Origin: Trebonia sp963759545
GTDB lineage: Bacteria > Actinomycetota > Actinomycetes > Streptosporangiales > Streptosporangiaceae
Assembly: GCA_963759545.1 (NCBI GenBank)
Contig: CAVXAB010000006.1
Span: forward strand, 1 to 64,000
Length of the DNA: 64,000 bases
Reading direction: 5' to 3'
Below, piece by piece: positions 35,485-43,852 of the stretch; the first letter of the stretch is position 1, and every line of letters begins with the position of its first letter. The notes below the pieces were generated by a model. It was not told the origin of the DNA and ran no database searches. It worked only from the letters and a program-made list of their open reading frames with translations. The translations under genes and the position numbers were made by a program.

Positions 35485-36459
35485 ATGCTGGAAACCTCGG
35501 CGCGGCTGCTGCGCCTGCTGTCCCTATTGCAGACCCGGCGCGACTGGACCAGCACCGAGCTGGCCACCCGGCTCGGCGTCACCACCCGCACCATCCGCAA
35601 TGACGTGGAACGGCTGCGGGGACTCGGCTATCCAGTCGACGCGCGCCCGGGCGTGGCCGGCGGGTACCGGCTCGGCGTCGGGGGCGCCCTGCCGCCGCTA
35701 CTGCTCGACGACGAGGAGGCAGTAGCGGTCGCGATCGGATTGCGTACCGCCGCGAACGGCTCGATCGCGGGGATCGAGGAGACCTCGGTCCGTGCGCTGG
35801 CGAAGCTGCAGCAGGTGCTTCCATCGCGGTTGCGACGCCAGGTCAGTGCTTTCCAGTCATACGCGATGCCGATGCCATCGCGGGGCCCGCAGGTGGATCC
35901 AGACGTACTGACCGTGATCGCGAGCGCGTGCCGGGACCATGAGCGGCTCCGGTTTGACTACAGGGCACATTCAGGGGCAGCCAGCCGACGCTCGGTGGAG
36001 CCGTATCGCCTGATTAACGACCGGCGCCGCTGGTACCTGGTGGCCTGGGACACCGACCGGGACGACTGGCGTACCTTCCGGGCGGACCGAATCGAGCCGC
36101 GGCCGCCTGCCGGGCCACGCTTCACGCCCCGCGAACTACCGCCAGAACGGGAGATCGCGGCGCAGGTGGCACGAGGAATCGGAGAGGCGACCTGGCGATA
36201 CCGGGCACGGGTAATCGTGCACGCGCCCGCGGCATACGTGCGGAGTCGGCTTCCGATCCCCGTGGAAGTGGAGTCTCAGGGGGAGGACCAGTGCGTGTTC
36301 GAGCCGGGCTCGGACCATCCGGAGATGCTCGCCCTCTATCTAGGCATGCTGGACGCGGACTTCACCATCGTGGACTCGCCGGAGCTGGTTGACGTGCTGC
36401 GCAAGTTGGCCAGGCGCTACCAGCGCGCGATCGACGTCAGCGAGCAGGCACCCAGCTAG
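35485..36459 (+). CDS. HTH/WYL-domain transcriptional regulator
   Basis: 324 aa, intact. N-terminal HTH_11 (ARLLRLLSLLQTRRDWTSTE to RTIRNDVERLRGLGYPVDAR, residues 5-55), then the wing VAGGYRLGVGG, and the WYL domain (RSVEPYRLINDRRRWYLVAW, about 165-190) with the WCX extension (ERE..ATWRYRARVIVHAPA). WYL regulators sense ligands such as nucleic acids or small molecules. Divergent orientation suggests it regulates the epoxide hydrolase and winged-helix pair. ATG 35485. Confidence 0.9.
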   Translation: MLETSARLLRLLSLLQTRRDWTSTELATRLGVTTRTIRNDVERLRGLGYPVDARPGVAGGYRLGVGGALPPLLLDDEEAVAVAIGLRTAANGSIAGIEETSVRALAKLQQVLPSRLRRQVSAFQSYAMPMPSRGPQVDPDVLTVIASACRDHERLRFDYRAHSGAASRRSVEPYRLINDRRRWYLVAWDTDRDDWRTFRADRIEPRPPAGPRFTPRELPPEREIAAQVARGIGEATWRYRARVIVHAPAAYVRSRLPIPVEVESQGEDQCVFEPGSDHPEMLALYLGMLDADFTIVDSPELVDVLRKLARRYQRAIDVSEQAPS

Positions 36460-36689
36460 CCCTCCGTGCCCTGAGGGCCGTGCCAGGCTCAGCAATATTC
36501 GGTTGTCCGCGGCCGTCGCCTGATGAGATAGTGCGAACGCATCAGGTTTTGGTGCCGGTTCCTGCGAGGCCCATCGGCCTCGGCCAGGAAAGGCCGGCCG
36601 TGCGGAAGGGAGGCGTACTTCGATGACTACGCCCGTTGCGGGCTTCATCTCGCCTGCCCTGACCACATCCTGCCTGAGGAGCATCACCC

Positions 36690-37625
36690 ATGCGCGACAG
36701 CGCGGACTCCGACGACTACGGAGTCACCCGCCGCGGTAGAAAGCGCGGCAAGTTCGACGACGAGCAGCCCGGCTACGCGAAGCGCAACCGGCACCTGCCG
36801 AGGCTTCAAGCCGAGGACGCCCACGACGCCACGGACGGCCTGCCGGAGGGCGACCGCTGGTCCACCTGGGACCAGTCAACCCCGACCGAGCGCGGCCCCC
36901 GGCCTCATCCGAAGTGGCTGGTCACCGACCTGGCGGCGGTGGACAGCGAACTCGGCGTCCTGAAGACAGGCAAGGAAGCCGACGTGTACCTGATCCGCCG
37001 CTACGTTCCTGGCACCGGTAAATCCTGCCTGCTGGCGGCGAAGCGGTACAGGGACGCCGAGCATCGGCTGTTCCACCGCGACGCCGGCTACCTGGAAGGC
37101 CGCCGGGTCAGGGAGTCCCGTGTCAACCGCGCGACGACCAGCCGGAGCGCGTTCGGCAAGCAAATGATCGCCGGGCAGTGGGCGAACGCTGAGTTCACCG
37201 CGCTGTGCCGGCTGCACGCCGCTAGAGTGCCCGTCCCTTACCCCGTGCAGGTCACCGGGACGGAGGTGCTGCTTGAGTTCATCGGTGACGCCGACGGCAC
37301 CGCCGCGCCGCGCCTGGCCGAGACCCGCCCAGGCGACAAGCTCCTTGTGAGCCTCTGGGAACAGTTCACCGCCGCGCTCGACACGCTCGCCAGGCACGGC
37401 CTCGCGCACGGCGACCTGTCGCCGTACAACCTGCTCGTGCACCAGGGCAGGCTCGTGCTGATCGACCTGCCGCAGGTGGTCGACGTCATCGCCCACCCGA
37501 CGGGACGCGACTACCTGGCCAGGGACGCGCGCAACGTCGCAGCCTGGTTCGCGGCCAAAGGCCTGCCCGCCGCCGACCCGGACGCGCTAGCGCTCCGGGC
37601 GGCGGAACAGGCAGGCCTGGCCTAA
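36690..37625 (+). CDS. RIO1-type atypical serine kinase
   Basis: 311 aa from ATG 36690. The first 70 residues are charged (RRGRKRGKFDDEQPGYAKRN). The kinase domain has GVLKTGKEADVYLIRRY (nucleotide loop of RIO type), AAKRYRD (Lys), SAFGKQMIAGQWANAEFTAL (RIO-specific helix), GLAHGDLSPYNLLVHQGRLV (catalytic loop HGDLSPYN) and LIDLPQVVDV (metal-binding Asp). RIO kinases act in ribosome maturation in eukaryotes and archaea; bacterial roles are poorly known. The upstream 230-base gap shows no distinct element. Confidence 0.88.
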   Translation: MRDSADSDDYGVTRRGRKRGKFDDEQPGYAKRNRHLPRLQAEDAHDATDGLPEGDRWSTWDQSTPTERGPRPHPKWLVTDLAAVDSELGVLKTGKEADVYLIRRYVPGTGKSCLLAAKRYRDAEHRLFHRDAGYLEGRRVRESRVNRATTSRSAFGKQMIAGQWANAEFTALCRLHAARVPVPYPVQVTGTEVLLEFIGDADGTAAPRLAETRPGDKLLVSLWEQFTAALDTLARHGLAHGDLSPYNLLVHQGRLVLIDLPQVVDVIAHPTGRDYLARDARNVAAWFAAKGLPAADPDALALRAAEQAGLA

Positions 37626-37636
37626 GCCGGCCGGGT

Positions 37637-38020
37637 TCAGCTGGCGTCTCCGGTGGTGCTTGAGCCGCCGGAGCCGCCGCTGAACAGGTCGTGCATGACC
37701 TTGCGCGCGCCCTCCTCGGCCTTCTTGACGGGCTCGCGCTGGCGCAGGTCGGTCAGGGCGCTTTCCGCCTTCTTGGCCGCGTCGGTGGCGCGCAGGTCGT
37801 TGAACGCGGCCTCCGCCTTCTTGGCGGCCTCGCTGGCCCGCAGGTCGTTCAGCTTGCTCGCGGCGCGCTGGCCCCGCTCGCTGTCGCGGAAGTCCCGCGC
37901 CCGGCTTGCCGCGCGCTGCGCGCCATCCGTGGCACTCTGCCGCAGGCCACCTGACCTTGAGTTCCACCACTGCGACAGGCGCGCGGTGAACTGCTTGATC
38001 CGGCTCTCGATCCGGCTCAT
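37637..38020 (-). CDS. Small Ala/Lys-rich coiled-coil protein with internal repeats
   Basis: 127 aa from ATG 38020, with GGGAGG 5 bases upstream. MSRIESRIKQFTARLSQWWN is an amphipathic start. Then three repeats of about 19 residues, of the pattern L-x-DLRASEAAKKAEAAFNDL, predict a long helix or coiled coil, followed by a Gly/Ser-rich end. No catalytic motif. It is convergent with the RIO kinase (11-base gap). Possibly a cytoskeletal or stress-type helical protein; function unknown. Confidence 0.7.
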   Translation of the reverse strand: MSRIESRIKQFTARLSQWWNSRSGGLRQSATDGAQRAASRARDFRDSERGQRAASKLNDLRASEAAKKAEAAFNDLRATDAAKKAESALTDLRQREPVKKAEEGARKVMHDLFSGGSGGSSTTGDAS

Positions 38021-38254
38021 GATTACCTCCCGATAACCGTATCCCCCGGCGGGACGCCTCCCGGGCCGGGCGATCATCCACACCTGTAGTTAACAAGATA
38101 TGTCGCGTTCTTAGTTCCCGTCCAATTGGGGGCGTTCAGCGAGGTCGGGGGAGTGTGACGAGCCGAACATTGCGCGCGGGCATGCCCTCGGTGATCGTCG
38201 GAGTTGGAGCTAGCTGGTTTCCGCACGCCATCCGCCTCGGTCCTGATTGGTGCC

Positions 38255-39862
38255 ATGCCCGCAGAACGCGCATCCGTCCCCGATTCCCCCGCCATCCCTA
38301 CCCACAATGAGCGGGATATTCACCAGGACACGGCGCGATCGGGCCTACGGCTCGCGTTGATCCTGGTGGCGTCGTTTATGGTGGTGCTCGATTTCACTAT
38401 TGTCAATATCGCGCTGCCATCAATGGAGCGCGACTTCGGCGTGGCCACCTCGGTGGTGCAATGGGTGGTCACCGGGTACGCCATCGCATTTAGCGGGCTG
38501 CTGATCCTCGGCGGCCGCGCCGCCGACATGCTGGGCCGCCGCCGCATCTTCATCGTCGGCCTCGTCGTATTCTCACTGGCCTCGCTGGCGGGCGGGCTCG
38601 CCGGCGACCCGGTGCTGCTCGTCGCGTCCAGGATCGTGCAGGGGGCGGGCGCGGCGCTCGTCGCGCCCGCCGCGCTGTCGCTGATCACGACGAGCTTCCC
38701 GCCTGGGCCGCGGCGGACCAGGGCCATCGGTCTCTACGGGTCGATGGCGTCCGTCGGCTTCGTCGCTGGCCAGGTGCTCGGCGGCGTGCTCGTGGAGTGG
38801 ACGAGCTGGCGCGCGGTGTTCCTCGTCAACGTCCCCGTCGGACTCGCGGCCGCCTTCCTCGCGCCCCGGCTGATCGCCGTTCCCGCCGGGGACCAGGCAC
38901 CCGCCCGGGCGCCAGGCCGGGCGGCCGCCCCCGGCGCGCAACAGCGGGGCAGGCGGCTCGACCTGCGCGGCGCGGTGCTGATCACGGCGGCCGTCGCGCT
39001 CGCGGTGTTCGGCATCTCCCAGGGTGACGTACTCGGCTGGACGTCGCCGCTCGTCCTTGGCGCGGCGGTGATCGCGGTCGGCGCGGCCGCCTGCTTCGTG
39101 GTCGCGGAGACGCGCCATCCCGCGCCGCTCGTCCGGCCGCGCCTGCTGCTCCGCCCCGGCCTGCGCAACGGCGCGACGCTTGCCTTCCTGCTCGGCGTGT
39201 GGAACGGCGGCGAACTGCTCGTGCTCTCCCTTTATATGCAGCAGGTCCTGCATTTCTCCCCGCTGGCCACCGGGTTGATCATCGCGCCGCAGGGCATGGC
39301 GGGCTTCACGATGGGCATGCTCGGCCCGAAGCTCGCGGGCCGATTCGGCGTCCGCCGCGTGGCGATGGCCGCGGGCGTGTCCGCGACGATCGGCTTCGCC
39401 GCGCTCACCCAGCTGCCTGCCGTCGGCTACAGCCCGCTCCTCTTCGTCGTGATCCTGGTCGGCTTCGGCGGCGCGGGCACCGCGTTCGGGTCGATCGTGC
39501 TGGCCAGCCGCGAGCTGTCCGACGGCGACCAGGGCCTCGCCGGCGGCGTGGTCAACACCAGCAGGCAGATGGGTGCCGCGGTCGGTGCCGCCCTGCTGCC
39601 CGCGGTCGCCGACTCGGTGAGCGGCGTCTCCGGCGACCGCGCCGCAATGCTCGCGGCGACGGCGGCCGCCCTGGCGGCAACGATCGTCTCCTGGCACGCC
39701 GCCCGCCAGGCGGCGGTTGCTCCATCGCCTGCGGGGCTGACTCCCCCTGCGACCCGGCGCCCTCAGGAGGGCTCGGGCCTGGGGGCGGTGGAAGGCGGCA
39801 CCGCCGCCTGCGCTGTGGCTGCGGTTAAGGCCTTGTGGTTGCGGTGGGAAGGCGTTGCATAA
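38255..39862 (+). CDS. MFS drug exporter, DHA2 (EmrB/QacA) type
   Basis: About 14 membrane helices. Motif LDFTIVNIALPSMERDFGVA (helix 1, D-x(2)-IVN), then LILGGRAADMLGRRRIFIVG (motif A), RIVQGAGAALVAPAALSLI (motif B) and GVLVEWTSWRAVFLVNVPVG (motif C region) identify a DHA2 exporter. I choose ATG 38255 over an upstream TTG. The transport domain ends near AATIVSWHAARQAA; the last 50 residues (from VAPSPAGLTPP) are encoded by GC-rich motif and structured repeat D and are probably not functional. Substrate unknown. Confidence 0.9.
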   Translation: MPAERASVPDSPAIPTHNERDIHQDTARSGLRLALILVASFMVVLDFTIVNIALPSMERDFGVATSVVQWVVTGYAIAFSGLLILGGRAADMLGRRRIFIVGLVVFSLASLAGGLAGDPVLLVASRIVQGAGAALVAPAALSLITTSFPPGPRRTRAIGLYGSMASVGFVAGQVLGGVLVEWTSWRAVFLVNVPVGLAAAFLAPRLIAVPAGDQAPARAPGRAAAPGAQQRGRRLDLRGAVLITAAVALAVFGISQGDVLGWTSPLVLGAAVIAVGAAACFVVAETRHPAPLVRPRLLLRPGLRNGATLAFLLGVWNGGELLVLSLYMQQVLHFSPLATGLIIAPQGMAGFTMGMLGPKLAGRFGVRRVAMAAGVSATIGFAALTQLPAVGYSPLLFVVILVGFGGAGTAFGSIVLASRELSDGDQGLAGGVVNTSRQMGAAVGAALLPAVADSVSGVSGDRAAMLAATAAALAATIVSWHAARQAAVAPSPAGLTPPATRRPQEGSGLGAVEGGTAACAVAAVKALWLRWEGVA

Positions 39863-40431
39863 CCCGCAACGCCTGGCGCTGTGGCTGGTGTTAAGACCTG
39901 TAGTGCCGTAGCGGGGCGCCGAAACCCGGCGCCCTCGGGGGTCGGGCCGGGGGCGGGGGAGGGGCAGGCCTGGCTCACCACGGCGGGCATCGTCGCGCCA
40001 GGGGCGGCCGGGTGACTCGCCACGCCGCCAGCGGCGACGAACGCCGCGCCGAAGGCGGCCGCGGCCGCGATCCCCCCGCAGACGAGAACCCACAGGTCGC
40101 CGTGCGCGCGCCGCTCCAGCCAGGCCTCGGTGCCCGGCTCACCCTGCCAGGCCCCGGTGCCCGGCTCGCCCTGCCAGGCCCCGGTGCCCGGGTCAGCGCC
40201 ACCCGCGACGCCCCCGGCCCCGCCTCCCGTGCCCATATCGCCGCCGTGGTGACCCGCCGGACCCTGTGGCACCGTGCAGTACGGCTCGACGCGCGGTAGT
40301 GCCCCGCCGTGGGCGTACCTGATCCGGCCGGACCCGGGCCGGCCGCCGGCGCCACGTCCCGGCCTGCGGTACGCCCACGGCATCCGTGCCAGCCCCGGCC
40401 GCCGACCAGAGAACTCTTCCGCGTTGCGCAT
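39763..40431 (-). CDS. Gly/Pro-rich single-pass membrane protein
   Basis: 222-aa frame from ATG 40431 with GAGGAG 6 bases upstream. The N-terminal 110 residues are Gly/Pro/Arg-rich and include a tandem GTGAWQGEP repeat, then one membrane helix (LWVLVCGGIAAAAAFGAAFV). About 35 Pro/Ala-rich residues follow, after which the frame enters structured repeat D and overlaps the MFS 3' end by 100 bases. The real end is probably near 39900. No family recognised. Confidence 0.5.
   Translation of the reverse strand: MRNAEEFSGRRPGLARMPWAYRRPGRGAGGRPGSGRIRYAHGGALPRVEPYCTVPQGPAGHHGGDMGTGGGAGGVAGGADPGTGAWQGEPGTGAWQGEPGTEAWLERRAHGDLWVLVCGGIAAAAAFGAAFVAAGGVASHPAAPGATMPAVVSQACPSPAPGPTPEGAGFRRPATALQVLTPATAPGVAGYATPSHRNHKALTAATAQAAVPPSTAPRPEPS
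39812..39874. repeat. Structured repeat, copy D (compensated stem)
   Basis: Box GCTGTGGCTGCGGTTAAGGC then TTGTGGTTGCGGT, then stem AGGCGTTGC (39850-39858), loop ATAACCC, stem GCAACGCCT (39866-39874). The stem differs from copies B and C at several positions but pairs perfectly. A lone 5' box copy follows at 39876-39905. Confidence 0.75.
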
Positions 40432-40660
40432 GACCGGCTCCTCGCCTGACGTACCGAACCATCCGTTCTGTCACCAATCGACCACAGAACGTCTCAATAG
40501 AGAATCACGTACGGTACCCGGCTACGGCTCAATGGCGACGCGGAGTATTTGTCTGAAAGCCATCCGCCAGGCGCTCCGGCCTTTGAGCATCCCGGCCTTC
40601 GCACCGGGCCCGCGCGTGCCCGTTTCGTCCGGGTTGTCCGCGTCGGCACCGCGGCCCGGT

Positions 40661-40722
40661 CCATGATCATGTGGATTCCGCAGCTTATTAGCTGCGGAAT
40701 CCACATGAAAAGCGAAATCCTT
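40661..40722. repeat. Dispersed palindromic element, copy 2
   Basis: 62 bases identical to 16013-16074, with the 19-base-arm hairpin at 40667-40685 / 40690-40708 and loop TATT. Flanks are diverged but alignable to copy 1. Confidence 0.9.
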
Positions 40723-40746
40723 AGCGATGATGCCCGCCCCGCGCGC

Positions 40747-40809
40747 GGGCGCCGCGTACCGGCCCGCGCGCGCCGCGTACCGGCCTGCGGGCGCCGCGTA
40801 CCGGCCCGC
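40747..40809. repeat. Three 21-bp direct repeats
   Basis: GGCGCCGCGTACCGGCCCGC-type units with CCGCGTACC starting at 40752, 40773 and 40794. They follow palindromic copy 2, as a different tandem repeat follows copy 1. Confidence 0.85.
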
Positions 40810-40878
40810 GCACGGCCCTCACGCTCACCACGCACCACATGAGGCCCGCGGGATTGAGCGGCCGACCGTGATCAACGT

Positions 40879-40981
40879 CTTTGCTTAGCAGACGACCATG
40901 GTCACGACCGGTATGTCCGCGATACGGCACGCGCTGCTAAGCAAACACGCGCTGCTAAGCAAACACGCGCTGCTAAGCAAA
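40879..40981. promoter_or_regulatory. Iterated CTGCTAAGCAAA sites upstream of ribokinase
   Basis: Three perfect 18-bp direct repeats (CACGCGCTGCTAAGCAAA at 40928, 40946 and 40964) and one inverted core (TTTGCTTAGCAG at 40879-40890), with ACCATGGT near the middle of the gap. They end 56 bases before the ribokinase start. This layout suggests an operator array for a sugar-responsive repressor. Confidence 0.45.
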
Positions 40982-41036
40982 GATGAAAGCCGCCGGCGGC
41001 CGGAGGGCGGGCCGCTAGCCGGAGTACGGTGCCGTC

Positions 41037-42024
41037 GTGGATCTCGACGCGCGGCTGACGGTGCTCGGCAGCCTAAATATGGATATTTCAGTCACGGTCC
41101 CCACGCTGCCTGGCCCGGGAGCGACGGTCCTCGGCGGCGCCGCGGCCATTGCCCCCGGCGGCAAGGGCGCCAACCAGGCCGTGGCCGCCGCCAGGCTCGG
41201 CGCGGATTCCGGTATCCGCGTCCGGATGGTCGGCTGCGTTGGCGACGACGACTTTGGGCGGACACTCAGGGCAACGCTCGCGAGCGAAGGAATTGACGAC
41301 CGGGCCGTCCGCACGGTGCCCGGCGCGCCCACCGGGATCGCCATGATCACGGTCGACGAGTCTGGCGAGAACATCATCACCGTCGCCCCTGGCGCGAACC
41401 GCGAGGTAGGCGCGCCCGAGATCGCGGCACTCAGCGAACCGGCAGCCGCCGGCCCGACGACGACGAGCGTGCTGGTCATCAGCGCCGAGGTACCGGTCAC
41501 CGCGATCCGTCGCGGCCCTGGAAGTGCCAGGCGGCGCGCGACCGCTGACCGTGCTCAACCTCGCGCCGGCCCCGCCGGCGGAAGAGGCCGCCGGGATACT
41601 CGAGGCGCGGCCCGACTGGCTGGTGGTCAACGAGTCAGAGGCCGCGGCCGTGCTCGGCAGGCCGGTCAGCGGCCTGGCCGAGGCCGTCCGCGCGGCGGCC
41701 GGCCTCGTCGCGGCCGGCGCCCGCAATGCGGTGGTCACCGCCGGCGCGGCCGGCGCGGCCTATCACCGCGAAGGCCGGGCATCGAGCGAAACGGTCGCGG
41801 CCTTTCCCGTTCGCGCCGTCGACACCGTGGGCGCTGGGGACACGTTCGTCGGCGCGCTCGCCGTTGCGCTTGCGGCCGGAATCGCGCCGCGGGAAGCCGT
41901 CATCGCGGCGGCGGCGGCCGGCGCCGCCGCCGCGGCGAGGCCAGGCACGCAGGCGGGGATGCCGCGCCCCGCCGATATTCGCGCCGCGACGGGTTTTGCA
42001 TGGCCGCTCGATCTCGCCAAGTGA
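41037..42024 (+). CDS. rbsK: Ribokinase, PfkB family (one frame break)
   Basis: ATP-dependent sugar kinase forming ribose 5-phosphate. GTG 41037 gives VDLDARLTVLGSLNMDISVT (family start GS-N-D). GGKGANQAVAAARLGADSG is PfkB signature 1; VRAVDTVGAGDTFVGALAVA is signature 2 with catalytic Asp and anion hole GAGD. WLVVNESEAAAVLG and the substrate-lid residues GCVGDDDFGR are present. The frame breaks near 41510, before RRALEVPGG-like sequence. Summed length is about 329 aa. No rbs transporter is adjacent, so other sugars are possible. Followed by about 125 bases of AT-rich gap. Confidence 0.88.
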
Positions 42025-42151
42025 CAAACCTAACTGTGCTACCCGATAAGATGAACATAGGGTTAATAGATAGTGAACGCAATTACCACTTAACGGTGAA
42101 ATTGTGCTTAAATCACTGAAGAAGTGAGGCGTTGCCGGGAGAGGAGTTGCG

Positions 42152-43850
42152 ATGACCCCTGGCCTGGCAGGTTTCATTGCCGACAGTGACGATCCGCAAA
42201 CATGGGATGACATTACGTTGGCCGTGCTCGCGGCGCTGACGGGGGAGTTCGACGTGGTCCCCGAGCGCGGAGGCACGGGCGCCGGCGCCCGGCGGACGAC
42301 CTGGCTTGACACCTTCGACTGGCGGCTGCACAAGGCAGGCCTGACCCTGGAGTACGTCCCCCGGCGGGGCGGCAGCGAACTGCGGCTGTCCGGCGCTGGC
42401 GCGGACGCGGACCCGGGCAAGGCCGCGACGCAGCTGGTCACTGGCTGGCAAGCGTCCCGTCCGCACCTGCTCGCCTCGCTGGCGGGTGGCCCGGTCGGCA
42501 CCCGCGTCGCCCGCCTTGTCGCGCCGCGCGCGCTTCTCCCCGTCGTCGCCACCAGCACCGTGACCGCCGTGTACCGGCTGCTGAACGAGGACAGCAAGAC
42601 CGTTGCCAGGCTCTTCATCGACCGGCCGAGCGTTGTCGGGCTGTTGCCACCCGGGGGAGCGACCCCGTACCCCCGGGCGGGTCCGGTCAGCAGTCGGTGC
42701 CGCTGCCGCCCCGGCTGACGATCGCCGAGGTCCGCGGCTACCTGGGCCAGGCGCGCCGCGCCGCTAGGCTCGTCGCGGCCGTTCCCGGTGTCAAGCAGGC
42801 CACCACGCTCCTGATCGCCGACGCGCTGCGCGCCGTCGGCCGCCGCCCGGGCGACTACTCGAACAAGGTCGACGCGGAAATCAGCGCGGGCATGCCCGCT
42901 TCCGCCGCGGCGGCGGCGATCCTGCTGCGCCTGCTCGACACGATCGAGGCGAACGTGGACGGCACGCTCAAGGACATCGACACCGAGTTCCTCCACGACC
43001 TGCGGGTCAGCGTGCGGCGGAGCCGCAGCGCGCTGAAGCTCTTCGGTGACGCGCTCGGCCTTGGCCGGAAAGATCTCGCGTTCTTCGCCGCCGAGTTCAA
43101 GTGGGTCGGCGACCTGACGACGCCGACCAGGGACCTGGACGTGCACCTGCTCGACTTCGAGGAGACGGCGCGCGGTCTCGCCGCGGCGAAGCCGGACGAC
43201 CTTGAGCCGTTCCGCGTCTACCTGGAGCAGCGGCGGCGCAAGGAGTTCCGCGCCCTCGTCCGTGGCCTGCGCTCGGCGCGGTTCACCGGGCTCACCAGAG
43301 AATGGCGTGCACGGCTAGACGGCATTCAGCAAGGAAACGGGGGGCCGGCCAGAGTAAGCCGAAGTCGTTCTGGGCAAGCCCATACAGCCGCAGGGGGGAC
43401 CGCCGACCTGCTTGCCGCGGAGCGCACCAGGGTGGCCTTCGCCAAGGTGGCCAGGCGCGGCGTGGCGATTACCCCGGACACGCCCGGCGAGGCCCTGCAT
43501 GACCTGCGCAAGCGGTGCAAGGAATTGCGGTACGCGCTGGAGTTCTTCGCCCCGTTGCATGACCCCGCCGGCTACGCCAAGGTGGTGGGGGACCTCAAGC
43601 GGCTCCAGGATTGTCTGGGAGAATTCCAGGACACAGAAGTGCAAATCGGGGAGATCAGGGTGCTCGCCGCGGCCATGCTCGCGGCGCACGAGGCGCCGGC
43701 GGTGACCCTGCTCGCGATGGGCGAGGTCACGGCGGGCCTCGCGGCACGCCAGCGGGCGGCGAGGGCCGACTTCGAGCGGCTGTTCGCCGCGTTCGCCGAC
43801 GTAGACGGGCAGCGCCGGATGTCCGCCCTGCTCCGGGGGAGGTACCGCAT
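42152..43850 (+). CDS. CYTH-like/CHAD-domain protein (frame-broken)
   Basis: ATG 42152 has GAGAGGAG 5 bases upstream. The N-terminal 170 residues resemble a degenerate CYTH domain (WLDTFDWRLHKAGLTLEYVP). The C-terminal half is a CHAD domain of two helical repeats with conserved His/Lys: LHDLRVSVRRSRSALKLF and ALHDLRKRCKELRYALEFFA. CHAD binds inorganic polyphosphate in characterised proteins. The frame changes near 42690, at a GC-rich dispersed motif (42650-42678) joining the two domains. A 60-75 base insert-like stretch (43330-43405) interrupts CHAD between its halves. The stop is taken as TAG 43848, needing another shift near 43840; otherwise the frame overlaps parA. Confidence 0.8.
42650..42678. 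repeat. GC-rich dispersed motif between CYTH and CHAD
   Basis: CCCGGGGGAGCGACCCCGTA then CCCCCGGG, the same motif as at 25502, 30543 and 57651. The coding frame breaks immediately after it. Confidence 0.65.
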
Positions 43851-43852
43851 AG

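Noticed and set aside
36340..36687. 115-codon minus-strand frame overlapping the WYL 3' end
   Set aside because: Mostly antisense of the WYL gene, with no start signal or domain.
16013..40722. Insertion sequence or transposase between the two palindromic elements
   Set aside because: The DNA between them is ordinary single-copy genes; no transposase, integrase or terminal duplications found.
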